DNA of 64,000 bases, from the NCBI GenBank assembly GCA_963669285.2, contig CAXXSI010000016.1:124001-188000 (forward strand), given 5' to 3'. This document shows, piece after piece, positions 8,047 to 17,442 of this stretch (position 1 is its first letter; each line of letters opens with the position of its first letter). The translations under genes were made by a program, and so were the position numbers. The stretch comes from JAWKWH01 sp963669285. Lineage in GTDB: Bacteria > Pseudomonadota > Alphaproteobacteria > Rhizobiales > Rhizobiaceae. The notes below the pieces were generated by a model. The model did no database searches and was not told the origin of the DNA. It saw only the letters and a program-made list of their open reading frames with translations.

Positions 8047-9840
8047 ATGGTTGCCGTAAAACCCTGGAACGATGTTGCGCCCCGGCTTGTCGATGTGGCG
8101 ATGGGACGGACGGCCGCCGATACGGTTGTCCGCAACGGCAAATGGGTCAATGTCTATTCAGGTGAAATCATTGCGGGCATCGATATTGCGATTGCAGCAG
8201 GCCGGTTTGCCTATGTGGGGCTGGATGCCGGCCATACGATCGGCGACGATACGCAGGTGATCGAAGCGGAAGGCCGCTACCTGGTACCCGGACTGTGCGA
8301 CGGGCACATGCATGTCGAAAGCGGCATGGTGACGGTAACCGAATTTGCCCGCGCGGTCATTCCACATGGCACGACGTCGATGTTCATCGATCCGCACGAG
8401 ATTGCCAACGTGCTGGGCGTTCCCGGCGTCCGCCTGATGCATGACGAAGCCTTTGCGCTGCCGATCAACGTGCTTGTGCAAATGCCGAGCTGTGTGCCGT
8501 CGGCGCCGGGCCTCGAACTGGCTGGCGCAGAACTGAATGTCGAGGATATCGCCGAAGCCATGAACTGGCCCAATATCATCGGGCTCGGTGAGATGATGAA
8601 TTTTCCCGGCGTTGCCGCCAACGATGCCAAGATGATGGGTGAAATCGCGGCGACCCAGGCGGCGGGAAAGACGGTTGGTGGCCACTATGCCTCACCGGAT
8701 CTCGGACCGCCATTTCACGCCTATGCTGCGGGCGGACCTGCAGATGACCACGAAGGAACGCGCGCCGAAGACGCCATTGCCCGGGTCAGGCAGGGCATGC
8801 GGGCGATGCTCCGGCTCGGTTCGGCCTGGTACGACGTTGCCGAACAGGTCAAGGCGGTGACCGAGCAGGGCATTGATCCGCGCAATTTCATCCTGTGCAC
8901 CGATGACAGCCACTCAGGCACATTGGTCAATGACGGCCACATGAACCGGGTTGTGCGCCACGCCATTGAGCAGGGATTGAAACCCATTACTGCCATCCAG
9001 ATGGCGACACTGAACACCGCGCAGCATTTCGGTATGGAGCGCGAGATCGGATCGATCGCGCCGGGCAGGCGCGCCGATCTTGTCGTGACCTCGGACCTGC
9101 CCAGCCTGCCGGTCGAGCTTGTCCTGGCCAGCGGAGATGTTGTCGCCGAGAACGGTGAACTGCAGATCGAATTGCCGCAATTCGAGTATCCGGATATTGC
9201 CAGAGGCACCGTTCATCTCGGCAAGCAGGTTTCTGCGGCTGATTTCGAAATTGCCGCGCCCGCCGGCGCCAACAAGGTGCGGGCGAGGGTGATCGGTGTG
9301 ATCGAAAATCAGGCGCCGACCCGTGCGCTGGAGGCAGACCTGCCGGTCGAAGACGGATCCGTCGGCATGGATCGAGACGGCGATGTCTGCCAGATCGCTG
9401 TCGTCGAACGCCATCGGGCAACCGGCGCTGTGGTCAACGGTTTTGTCTCCGGATTTGGTTACAACAAGGATTGCGCCGTCGCGTCGACCGTGGCGCATGA
9501 CAGCCACCACATGATTGTCGTCGGAACCAACAAGCAGGACATGGCTTTGGCCGCCAATCGGTTGGGCGAGGTCGGCGGCGGGATCACAGTGTTCTCCGAA
9601 GGCAAGGAACTGGCGCTCGTCGAATTGCCGATTGCAGGTCTCATGTCCGACGAGCGCTCCGATATCGTAGCTATCAAGGCGCAGCGGATGGTCGATGCCA
9701 TGGCGGAGTGCGGTTGCACGCTCAACAATGCCTACATGCAGCATTCGCTGTTGGCACTGGTTGTGATTCCGGAGTTGCGCATATCCGATCAGGGCATTGT
9801 CGACGTCACCAAGTTCGAGAAGGTGGATCTGCTTGTGTGA
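8047..9840 (+). CDS. ade: Adenine deaminase (amidohydrolase family)
   Basis: This 597-residue metal-dependent amidohydrolase of the adenine deaminase type is expected to convert adenine to hypoxanthine and ammonia. The binuclear metal motif HMH is at residues 87-89 in PGLCDGHMHVESG, followed by FIDPHEIANVLG. The C-terminal adenine-deaminase region contains YNKDCAVASTVAHDSHH and GGGITVFSEGKELA. The ATG at 8047 has GGAAG upstream. It follows iolB by 40 bases and may share its transcript. Some members of this family act on N6-methyladenine or other aminopurines, so the exact substrate is uncertain. After it come 194 gene-free bases with an AT-rich patch (9890-9955) but no convincing promoter. 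Confidence 0.92.
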   Translation: MVAVKPWNDVAPRLVDVAMGRTAADTVVRNGKWVNVYSGEIIAGIDIAIAAGRFAYVGLDAGHTIGDDTQVIEAEGRYLVPGLCDGHMHVESGMVTVTEFARAVIPHGTTSMFIDPHEIANVLGVPGVRLMHDEAFALPINVLVQMPSCVPSAPGLELAGAELNVEDIAEAMNWPNIIGLGEMMNFPGVAANDAKMMGEIAATQAAGKTVGGHYASPDLGPPFHAYAAGGPADDHEGTRAEDAIARVRQGMRAMLRLGSAWYDVAEQVKAVTEQGIDPRNFILCTDDSHSGTLVNDGHMNRVVRHAIEQGLKPITAIQMATLNTAQHFGMEREIGSIAPGRRADLVVTSDLPSLPVELVLASGDVVAENGELQIELPQFEYPDIARGTVHLGKQVSAADFEIAAPAGANKVRARVIGVIENQAPTRALEADLPVEDGSVGMDRDGDVCQIAVVERHRATGAVVNGFVSGFGYNKDCAVASTVAHDSHHMIVVGTNKQDMALAANRLGEVGGGITVFSEGKELALVELPIAGLMSDERSDIVAIKAQRMVDAMAECGCTLNNAYMQHSLLALVVIPELRISDQGIVDVTKFEKVDLLV

Positions 9841-10034
9841 GCCAAACCGATCTGGGTTTTCGGTTGCGGCGGGAGCGGAATTGCCAAACTGTAAAAAATT
9901 CCCCAGGCTGCACGAAACTGAAAAATTCTCTTCGAAAAGGAATTATTTTTGTCTACACTATGGCTCCGCGGGCGCGGCGCAGCCATTGATATGCGTCCGG
10001 CGTTTGTGGACCATCAACGGAAGGGGAAACATGC

Positions 10035-11402
10035 ATGCCGGGCAATCTGTCACTGCAGGAACTCACGAATGCTGTTGAGGCTGGAGAGATCGATACCGTG
10101 ATCCCCTGCCAGGTCGACATGCAGGGCCGGTTAATGGGAAAGCGCCTGCATGCCTCCTACTTTCTCGACTCCGCCGTCGACGAGGTGCACAGCTGCAACT
10201 ATCTGCTCGCAACCGACATGGAGATGTCGACGATACAGGGTTATGCGTCGTCGAGCTGGTCGGAAGGGTATGGCGACTACACGATGAAGCCGGACCTAAC
10301 CACGCTGCGCCGGATTCCATGGCTGGAAAAGACGGCGCTGGTGATCGCCGATGTGCTCGATCATCACGGCCATGCGGAGGTAACGCATTCACCGCGGGCG
10401 ATGCTGAAAATGCAAGTCGCAAGGCTGGAAGCCAATGGATTTGAGGCAAAGGTCGCAACCGAACTGGAATGCCATCTTTTCAACCAATCCTACGAGGAGG
10501 CGCATGCCGGCGGCTACCGCAACCTCGACCTGATCAGTCCGTACAACGAAGACTACCATATCTTCCAGACCACCAAGGAAGAAAACGTCATGCGGGCGAT
10601 CCGCAATGGGCTTCACGGGGCGGGGATTCCCGTCGAGGGAACCAAGGGCGAAGCCGATGTCGGGCAGGAAGAGATCAACGTCAAATATTCTGACGCACTG
10701 GATGCGGCCGACAATCACGCGATTACAAAAAATGCGGCCAAGGAGATCGCCTGGGCGAATGGGCGGTCGCTGACCTTCCTGGCCAAATGGAGCCATGATG
10801 CTGCGGGCAACTCCAGCCACATTCACCAGTCGCTGTGGACCAAGGACGGCGAACCGGCGTTTTTTGATCCCGATGGCAAATACGGGATGTCCGCATTGAT
10901 GCGCCACTATTTGGCAGGGCTGCTCAAGTATTCGTCCGAAACGGCTTATTTTCTGGCGCCGCACATCAATTCCTACAAACGGTTTGCGAGAGGAACCTTT
11001 GCGCCGACGCGCATTGTCTGGTCGCGCGACAATCGCACCGCCGGATACCGGCTGTGCGGTGACGGAACAAAATCCATTCGCGTCGAGTGCCGCTTCGGCG
11101 GCTCCGATCTCAATCCGCATCTGGCAATTGCCGCACAAATTGCCGCCGGATTGGCGGGAATCGAGGAGAAACTCGAACTGGACAACCAGTTCACTGGCGA
11201 CGCCTATGACGCCGAAGACCAATCGCGCATCCACGCCAACCTCCGCGATGCCGCTGATGCGATGCGCGGCTCCGATATGCTGCGTGCGGCTTTCGGCGAC
11301 GAGGTGATCGACCACTATTGCCGCGCTGCCGACTGGGAACAGGAGGAGTTCGAGCGCAAGGTGACGGATTGGGAGGTGGCGCGGGGATTTGAACGGGCCT
11401 AG
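10035..11402 (+). CDS. Glutamine synthetase-like gamma-glutamyl-amide ligase
   Basis: This 455-residue protein has the glutamine synthetase fold: a beta-grasp N-domain (residues about 10-100) and a catalytic domain with ATELECHLF, the histidine loop GNSSHIHQSLW, APHINSYKRF and VECRFGGSDLNPHLA. It differs from GlnA in its N-terminus and lacks the GlnA adenylylation-site region, so it is a GS-like ligase of the PuuA/GlnA-like group rather than the main glutamine synthetase. Such enzymes ATP-dependently attach glutamate to amines. Aldehyde and alcohol dehydrogenase genes follow within 17 and 5 bases, suggesting degradation of an amine or amino alcohol through gamma-glutamyl intermediates. The ATG at 10035 has AAGGGGA upstream. 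Substrate is not readable. Confidence 0.85.
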   Translation: MPGNLSLQELTNAVEAGEIDTVIPCQVDMQGRLMGKRLHASYFLDSAVDEVHSCNYLLATDMEMSTIQGYASSSWSEGYGDYTMKPDLTTLRRIPWLEKTALVIADVLDHHGHAEVTHSPRAMLKMQVARLEANGFEAKVATELECHLFNQSYEEAHAGGYRNLDLISPYNEDYHIFQTTKEENVMRAIRNGLHGAGIPVEGTKGEADVGQEEINVKYSDALDAADNHAITKNAAKEIAWANGRSLTFLAKWSHDAAGNSSHIHQSLWTKDGEPAFFDPDGKYGMSALMRHYLAGLLKYSSETAYFLAPHINSYKRFARGTFAPTRIVWSRDNRTAGYRLCGDGTKSIRVECRFGGSDLNPHLAIAAQIAAGLAGIEEKLELDNQFTGDAYDAEDQSRIHANLRDAADAMRGSDMLRAAFGDEVIDHYCRAADWEQEEFERKVTDWEVARGFERA

Positions 11403-11419
11403 CGTGAGGAGCGAAAAGC

Positions 11420-12802
11420 GTGAAGAAGCTGACGTTAACATCGCCGGTGGATGGCTCGGTCCTGGTCGAAAAACCAGTCGATAGCCGCGCTGAAATCGAA
11501 GTCCGCCTTTCTGCCGCAAGGACCGCACAACAGGATTGGGCAAGGCGTTCCGTCGCGGAGCGCGCAGGCATTGTCGGCAAGGCGGTTGAGGCACTGGAGG
11601 CGATGAATGACGACGTTGTGACCGAGATCGCCTGGATGATGGGACGGCCGATCCGTTACGGTGGCGAGATTGGCGGGGTAAAGGAACGCGCATCCTATAT
11701 AATCGACGTCGCCGAACGGGGGCTGGCGCCGGTTGTTATCGAAGTTAGCGACGGTTTTCATCGCTATATTGCCAAGGAACCCGCCGGACTGGTTTTGATC
11801 ATCGCGCCTTGGAACTACCCGTATCTGACGGCGATCAACGGCATTGTTCCATCGCTGGTAGCCGGAAACGCAGTCGTGTTGAAACACGCAACGCAGACGC
11901 TGCTTGCCGGCGAGCGGTTCGAGGCGGCGTTTCGCGAGGCCGGTCTGCCGGACGGGTTGTTTCAAAATGTGCGCCTCGATCACGACATGACCTCGGAACT
12001 GATTGCTGCCCGCAATTTCGGCTTCGTGAACTTTACCGGATCGGTCGGCGGCGGCCGCGCGATCGCGAGGGCGGCGGCGGAATCCTTTACCGGTGTCGGG
12101 CTTGAGCTTGGCGGCAAGGACCCCGGATATGTGCGCGCGGATGCCGATCTTGACGCAGCCGTCGATACGCTGATCGACGGTGCGATGTTCAATTCCGGCC
12201 AGTGCTGCTGCGGTATCGAACGCATCTACGTCCACGAAAGCCTGTTCGAGCCTTTTGTCGAAAAGGCCAAAGCGATTGTCGAAGGCTACAAGCTTGGCGA
12301 TCCGCTCGATCAGGAGACGACACTCGGACCGATGGCGCATATCCGTTTTGCCGACGAAGTGCGTGCGCAGATATCCGAAGCGGTGGCCGCTGGTGCCAAG
12401 GCACTGATCGATCCAGCCCTGTTTCCGCGCGACAATGGCGCTGACGCCTATCTTGCGCCGCAAATCCTCGTCGATGTCGATCATTCCATGCGCGTCATGC
12501 GCGATGAGAGTTTCGGTCCGGTGGTCGGTATCATGCCGGTCGCGTCCGACGAGCAGGCCGTCGAGTTGATGAACGATTCGCCGTTTGGTCTGACCGCGTC
12601 GATCTGGACAGCCGACGAAGCGGCAGCGCAGGCAATAGGTCAACGCATCGAGACCGGCACGATTTTCATGAACCGCTGCGACTATCTTGATCCAGCCCTT
12701 TGCTGGACCGGCTGCAAGGACACCGGTCGCGGCGTTTCACTGTCGGTGCTGGGCTACGACAGTGTGACGCGTCCCAAATCCTACCATTTGAAGAAGGGCT
12801 GA
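11420..12802 (+). CDS. NAD(P)-dependent aldehyde dehydrogenase
   Basis: This 460-residue aldehyde dehydrogenase oxidises an aldehyde to a carboxylic acid in the cytoplasm. Visible are IIAPWNYPYLTAING in the cofactor domain, the general-base glutamate in GLELGGKDPGYV, and the catalytic cysteine within a run of three (C262-C264) in FNSGQCCCG. It starts at GTG 11420 with GAGGAG 9-14 bases before, 17 bases after the GS-like gene. The neighbours suggest a gamma-glutamyl-amino aldehyde as substrate, by analogy with PuuC in putrescine breakdown. This is an inference. Confidence 0.9.
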   Translation: MKKLTLTSPVDGSVLVEKPVDSRAEIEVRLSAARTAQQDWARRSVAERAGIVGKAVEALEAMNDDVVTEIAWMMGRPIRYGGEIGGVKERASYIIDVAERGLAPVVIEVSDGFHRYIAKEPAGLVLIIAPWNYPYLTAINGIVPSLVAGNAVVLKHATQTLLAGERFEAAFREAGLPDGLFQNVRLDHDMTSELIAARNFGFVNFTGSVGGGRAIARAAAESFTGVGLELGGKDPGYVRADADLDAAVDTLIDGAMFNSGQCCCGIERIYVHESLFEPFVEKAKAIVEGYKLGDPLDQETTLGPMAHIRFADEVRAQISEAVAAGAKALIDPALFPRDNGADAYLAPQILVDVDHSMRVMRDESFGPVVGIMPVASDEQAVELMNDSPFGLTASIWTADEAAAQAIGQRIETGTIFMNRCDYLDPALCWTGCKDTGRGVSLSVLGYDSVTRPKSYHLKKG

Positions 12803-12807
12803 TTGCT

Positions 12808-13953
12808 ATGAGACTGGTTGCCAACTGGAGCTATCCGACCGCGATCCGTTTCGGTGCGGGCCGGATCAAGGAGCTCGCCGAAGCCTGCGCGAGCGCTGGT
12901 ATCGCCAATCCGTTGCTTGTCACCGATCGGGGGCTTGCTGATTTGCCGGTGACCCGCAATGCGCTTGACCTGATGGAAGCGGCCGGCCTCGGACGCGGTC
13001 TCTTTGCCGATGTCGATCCCAATCCGAACGAAAAGAACCTGGCGGCCGGCATCGAAGTCTTCAAAGCTGGCGGGCATGATGGGGTGATTGCCTTCGGTGG
13101 GGGATCGGGCCTTGATCTGGGCAAGCTTGTGGCGCTGATGGCTGACCAGACGGTCAGGGTATGGGATCTCGAGGATATTGGCGACTGGTGGACGCGCGCC
13201 GATGCAGAAACCATCAAGCCGGTCATCGCGGTACCGACGACAGCGGGCACCGGCTCGGAAGTCGGTCGGGCCGGGGTGCTGACCAACTCGGAGACCGAGG
13301 TCAAGAAGATCATCTTTCATCCGAAGATCCTGCCAGCGGTGGTGATCTGCGACCCGGAATTGACGGTTTCGATGCCGAAACCGATCACAGCGGGGACCGG
13401 CATGGATGCCTTTGCCCACTGTCTCGAGGCCTATAGTTCGCCGTTCTACCACCCGATGTCGCAAGGCATAGCATTGGAAGGCATGCGCCTGGTGAAGGAC
13501 AATCTGCGAACCGCCTTCAATGACGGTGCTGATCTAGCCGCTCGGGCTGAAATGATGAGCGCTGCCGCGATGGGCGCGACGGCATTTCAAAAGGGACTTG
13601 GCGCCATTCACGCGCTGTCACATCCGATCGGCGCCATTCATCACACGCATCATGGTACGACAAATGCAGTCGTGATGCGACCGGTCCTCAGTTTCAACCG
13701 GACGGCAATTGAGAGCAGAATCGAACTCGCGGCCGCGTATCTTGGAATAGACGGCGGGTTTGACGGGTTTGATGGCTTTGTTGGCGAGCTGTGCGCCGAA
13801 CTTGGTATTCCTGAAAACCTGACCGCGCTTGGTGTCCCGAAGGAAAACCTCGACCGCATGGTCGCCATGGCGCTGGAAGATCCCTCAGCGGGTGGTAATC
13901 CTGTTAAAATGACCAGTGAAAACACCTTGCCGCTTTTGGAAAGTTGTTATTGA
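12808..13953 (+). CDS. Iron-containing (group III) alcohol dehydrogenase
   Basis: This 381-residue protein belongs to the Fe-ADH/DhaT family and should interconvert an alcohol and an aldehyde with NAD(P). The nucleotide motif FGGGSGLDLGK, the PTTAGTGSEVGR loop and metal ligands in DAFAHCLEAY and HALSHPIGAIHHTHHG are all intact. The frame stays open upstream into the aldehyde dehydrogenase gene, but the ATG at 12808, five bases after that gene's stop, gives the normal N-terminus (NWSYPTAIRFGAG). Tight spacing makes it the third member of the GS-like operon, probably supplying the aldehyde for the dehydrogenase upstream of it. Confidence 0.9.
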   Translation: MRLVANWSYPTAIRFGAGRIKELAEACASAGIANPLLVTDRGLADLPVTRNALDLMEAAGLGRGLFADVDPNPNEKNLAAGIEVFKAGGHDGVIAFGGGSGLDLGKLVALMADQTVRVWDLEDIGDWWTRADAETIKPVIAVPTTAGTGSEVGRAGVLTNSETEVKKIIFHPKILPAVVICDPELTVSMPKPITAGTGMDAFAHCLEAYSSPFYHPMSQGIALEGMRLVKDNLRTAFNDGADLAARAEMMSAAAMGATAFQKGLGAIHALSHPIGAIHHTHHGTTNAVVMRPVLSFNRTAIESRIELAAAYLGIDGGFDGFDGFVGELCAELGIPENLTALGVPKENLDRMVAMALEDPSAGGNPVKMTSENTLPLLESCY

Positions 13954-14017
13954 GCCGCGGGTTGACCATCACTCCCTTGATATGGTCCGGTAGACTGGCC
14001 GGTCCTTGGGAGTATCA

Positions 14018-15811
14018 ATGGCGCAAAAGACAATAAAGATCGGTGGCGCAAGCGGTTTCTGGGGCGAAGCGTCATTCGCAACCAGACAATTGCTGCAGGA
14101 CGGCGGCCTCGACTTCATCGTCTTCGACTATCTGGCCGAGATCACGATGTCTATCATGGCGCGTGCAAGAGCGAAGGACAGCGAAGCCGGATACGCAACC
14201 GATTTCGTGACAGGAGCGGTGGCGCCTAACCTCAAGGAAATCGTTCGCCAAAAGACGCGCATCATCTCCAATGCCGGCGGCGTCAACCCGCAGGCCTGCG
14301 CGGCAGCATTGCGCAAGTTGATTGAAAGCGCAGGCCTTGATCTCACGGTCGCCGTGGTGACGGGAGACGATCTGTTGTCGCGCGCCGATGAACTGGCTTC
14401 GAGCGGTATTGCGGAAATGTTTTCCGGCGAAGCTCTGCCGGAATCCGGAAAAATCGCCTCCATCAACGCCTATCTCGGCGCATTTCCAATCGCAGCGGCA
14501 CTCGATCGTGGCGCCGATATCGCAATCACCGGTCGATGTGTGGACAGCGCAGTGACGCTCGGCGCCTGCATTCATGCCTTCGGCTGGACAGCGGATCAAT
14601 TCGACTTGCTGGCTGCCGGGTCGCTGGCCGGGCACATTATCGAATGCGGACCACAAGCCACCGGCGGTAATTTCACCGATTGGCGCGATGCCGGCGACAT
14701 TGCGGAAATCGGCTATCCGATCGTCGAGATCGAAGCGGACGGGCGGTTCGCGGTCACCAAACCCGATGATACGTCCGGAATTGTTTCGCGCGGGTCAGTT
14801 GGCGAGCAGATGCTCTACGAAATCGGCGATCCGCAAAGCTATCTGCTGCCCGACCTCGTGTGCGACTTTACTGATGTGGTTCTTGAGGAGACAGGCAGCA
14901 ATTGTGTTTCGGTGACAGGGGCCCGTGGATATGTACCGCCACCAACCTACAAGATCAGCGCAACGTTCATGGACGGATTTCGCGCCGGGCAATTGCTTGC
15001 CTTCAACGGATTTGAAGCGCGCGAAAAGGCGCAGGCACTGGCCGCCGCCGCACTTGCCAGAGCCCGTAACATCCTGCGGGCGATGAACGCGCCTGATTTC
15101 GATGAGACCAGCGTCGAGCTGGTCGGCGGACGGTCATCCGATGCGATAGGGTATGAGGAGGTAACACTCAAGGTGGCAGTTCGCCATGGCGACGCCCGTG
15201 CCGTTGGCCTGTTCCTTAAGGAACTGACCGGTCTCGGGTTGGCGACACCGCCGGGCATGTCGGTCTTTACAGGTGGCGGACGGGCAAGACCTTCGCCGGT
15301 TGTACGGCTGTTTTCGTTTGCGCTCGACAAGGATGACGTGCCAATTGCGATTGATCTGGGAGATGGCGCTGAGCCATTTGTGCAACCGGTCGTGCCGGAC
15401 GGAGCACGGGAATCCGGGCCGGCGAAACAGCCGCAACCGGTCGACACAGCCGATGACCTGGTGGAGGTGCCGCTCATTTCGCTTGCTTGGGCCAGATCGG
15501 GGGACAAGGGTGACAAGGCCAATATCGGTGTGATGGCGCGCAAGCCGGAATTCCTGCCGTGGATATGGGCGGCTCTGGATGAGAAGACAATTGCCAACCG
15601 ATTTGCCGATTTCCTGGCCGGCGATGTTGAGCGATTTTATCTACCCGGCAGCCATTCGATGAATATTTTGCTGCATGATGTGCTTGGCGGTGGCGGTATC
15701 GCCAGCCTGCGTAACGACGCGCAAGGCAAGGGTTATGCACAGATGTTGCTTGCCCAACCCGTGCCGGTTCCGCAAAGCATTGCGGCGGAAACAAAAGCGG
15801 AGAACAGCTGA
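14018..15811 (+). CDS. AtuA-family (DUF1446) acyclic terpene utilisation-like protein
   Basis: This 597-residue protein has the DUF1446/AtuA N-terminal domain (IGGASGFWGE, ISNAGGVNPQACAAAL, ITGRCVDSAVTLG) and, from about residue 490, the AtuA-like C-terminal domain (LAWARSGDKGDKANIGV, LPGSHSMNILLHDVLGGGG). AtuA is required for citronellol/geraniol growth in Pseudomonas but has no established reaction. ATG 14018 is chosen over TTG 14006 because GGGAG ends six bases before it. It opens a five-gene operon encoding a biotin-dependent acyl-CoA carboxylase, and its stop overlaps the next start (TGATG). Only 64 bases separate it from the alcohol dehydrogenase gene, so read-through is possible. Confidence 0.88.
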   Translation: MAQKTIKIGGASGFWGEASFATRQLLQDGGLDFIVFDYLAEITMSIMARARAKDSEAGYATDFVTGAVAPNLKEIVRQKTRIISNAGGVNPQACAAALRKLIESAGLDLTVAVVTGDDLLSRADELASSGIAEMFSGEALPESGKIASINAYLGAFPIAAALDRGADIAITGRCVDSAVTLGACIHAFGWTADQFDLLAAGSLAGHIIECGPQATGGNFTDWRDAGDIAEIGYPIVEIEADGRFAVTKPDDTSGIVSRGSVGEQMLYEIGDPQSYLLPDLVCDFTDVVLEETGSNCVSVTGARGYVPPPTYKISATFMDGFRAGQLLAFNGFEAREKAQALAAAALARARNILRAMNAPDFDETSVELVGGRSSDAIGYEEVTLKVAVRHGDARAVGLFLKELTGLGLATPPGMSVFTGGGRARPSPVVRLFSFALDKDDVPIAIDLGDGAEPFVQPVVPDGARESGPAKQPQPVDTADDLVEVPLISLAWARSGDKGDKANIGVMARKPEFLPWIWAALDEKTIANRFADFLAGDVERFYLPGSHSMNILLHDVLGGGGIASLRNDAQGKGYAQMLLAQPVPVPQSIAAETKAENS

Positions 15812-17433
15812 TGGGGGAGTTCAAGACCAAGGTTTCCAATCATTCGTCTGAATACGGTGAGAACCGCGAAGCCATGCTGGAACTTGTCGACCAGTTGCGG
15901 GAGATCGAGGCGCGCGCCGAAGTCCTGTCAGAAAAGCGCCGGCCCAGGTTCGAGGAACGCGGCCAACTCACGCCACGCCAAAGGCTGTCAAGGCTTCTCG
16001 ATCCCGGAATGCCATTTCTCGCCCTGCACACGATGGCAAACTACCTGGTCGAAGACAAGAAAGCCGAATCAAGCGTGCCCGGGGCGTCGATCATCGGTGG
16101 CATCGGATTTGTCTCCGGTACGCGGTGCGTCGTGTGGGTGGATGACAGCGGCATCAAGGCCGGCGCGATGGCGAAAATGAGCCTGCCGGTAGGACTGAGC
16201 CTGCAGGAAATTGCACTACGCCAGAAGCTGCCATTGGTGCATCTGGTCGAAAGCGCTGGCGCCAATCTTGTCGACTATGCCGTGGAAGCCTGGGCGCAAG
16301 GCGGAAAGATATTCTTCAATCTCGCCCGACTGAGTGCTGCCGGTATACCGACGATGGTCGTGTTGCATGGGCCTTCGACGGCCGGTGGCGCCTACATGCC
16401 GGGCATGAGCGACTATGTGATCGGGGTGAAGAAAAACGGCATGGCCGCGCTTGCCGGCGCGGCGCTGACCGAAGCTGCAACCGGAGAGGTGGCGAGCGAT
16501 GCCGAGTTGGGTGGTGCGGAAATGCATGCCTCGGTCTCCGGCCTGGTCGAGTATCTTGCAGAAGACGATGCCCACGGTATCGAGATAGCCCGCCGGGCCA
16601 TGGCGCGCATCGACTGGAACAAGGGTTTGCCGAACATCGAGCGGCGCACTTTTGAGGAACCGGTCCTGTCGCCGGATGAACTTGCCGGTGTGGTTCCGGT
16701 CGACAACAAGGTTGCCTACGATGTGCGCGAGGTTGTTGCGCGGTTTGTGGACGGCTCACGTTTTGAGGATTTCAAACCCCGTTATGGCGTTTCTACGGTC
16801 TGTCTTCAGGCTGACATCTATGGACAGGCTTGCGGCATCATCGGCAACAACGGGCCGATCGATCCGGCAGGCGCGACCAAGGCGGCGCAATTCATCCAGC
16901 TTTGCGATCAGGCCGGCTCACCTTTGATCTTCCTGAACAACACGACCGGCTACATGGTCGGCACCGAGTATGAGCAATCGGGCATGATCAAGCACGGTTC
17001 GAAAATGATCCAGGCGGTCTCCAACGCGCATGTTCCGAAAATCACGCTCTACATCGGCGCGAGTTATGGTGCGGGCAATTATGGCATGTGCGGTTATTCC
17101 TACGAGCCCGATTTCCTATTTGCCTGGCCCAACGCCACCACCGGTGTGATGGGCGGCGCACAGGCGGCGAAGACCATGAGCATCGTTATGGCGGCTTCAG
17201 CCAAGCGCAAGGGTGATGCCGTCGACGAAAAGCAACTCGCCATGCAGGAGCAGATGATCACACATCATTTCGATCGTCAGTCGAGCGCCTTTTACACATC
17301 GGGACGCGCCCTCGACCATGGCATCATCGACCCGCGCGACACCCGCAAGGTGCTCGGTTTCGCGCTTGAGACCTGTTGGGAGGCTCGCAATCGCCGCGTC
17401 AATTCGAACAGTTTTGGCGTGGCGAGAATGTGA
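15811..17433 (+). CDS. Acyl-CoA carboxylase beta (carboxyltransferase) subunit, AtuC/LiuB-like
   Basis: This 540-residue carboxyltransferase moves CO2 from carboxybiotin to an acyl-CoA. Acyl-CoA- and biotin-pocket stretches are visible: LVESAGANLVDYAVE, GPSTAGGAYMPGMSDY, NTTGYMVGTEYEQSG and IGASYGAGNYGMCGYSYEPDFLF. The family includes methylcrotonyl-CoA (LiuB/MccB) and geranyl-CoA (AtuC) carboxylases. The AtuA neighbour favours the AtuC side, but substrate specificity cannot be settled by eye. It overlaps the AtuA stop by one base and its partner biotin carboxylase/BCCP subunit is encoded two genes downstream. Confidence 0.92.
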   Translation: MGEFKTKVSNHSSEYGENREAMLELVDQLREIEARAEVLSEKRRPRFEERGQLTPRQRLSRLLDPGMPFLALHTMANYLVEDKKAESSVPGASIIGGIGFVSGTRCVVWVDDSGIKAGAMAKMSLPVGLSLQEIALRQKLPLVHLVESAGANLVDYAVEAWAQGGKIFFNLARLSAAGIPTMVVLHGPSTAGGAYMPGMSDYVIGVKKNGMAALAGAALTEAATGEVASDAELGGAEMHASVSGLVEYLAEDDAHGIEIARRAMARIDWNKGLPNIERRTFEEPVLSPDELAGVVPVDNKVAYDVREVVARFVDGSRFEDFKPRYGVSTVCLQADIYGQACGIIGNNGPIDPAGATKAAQFIQLCDQAGSPLIFLNNTTGYMVGTEYEQSGMIKHGSKMIQAVSNAHVPKITLYIGASYGAGNYGMCGYSYEPDFLFAWPNATTGVMGGAQAAKTMSIVMAASAKRKGDAVDEKQLAMQEQMITHHFDRQSSAFYTSGRALDHGIIDPRDTRKVLGFALETCWEARNRRVNSNSFGVARM

Positions 17434-17442
17434 GGGCGGATC

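Noticed and set aside
9895..9960. Possible promoter TTCGAA / TACACT before the GS-like gene.
   Set aside because: The -35 match is only three of six, too weak to list as a feature.
10389..11693. A 434-codon minus-strand frame opposite the GS-like gene.
   Set aside because: The plus strand encodes a clear GS-like protein and start of an aldehyde dehydrogenase.
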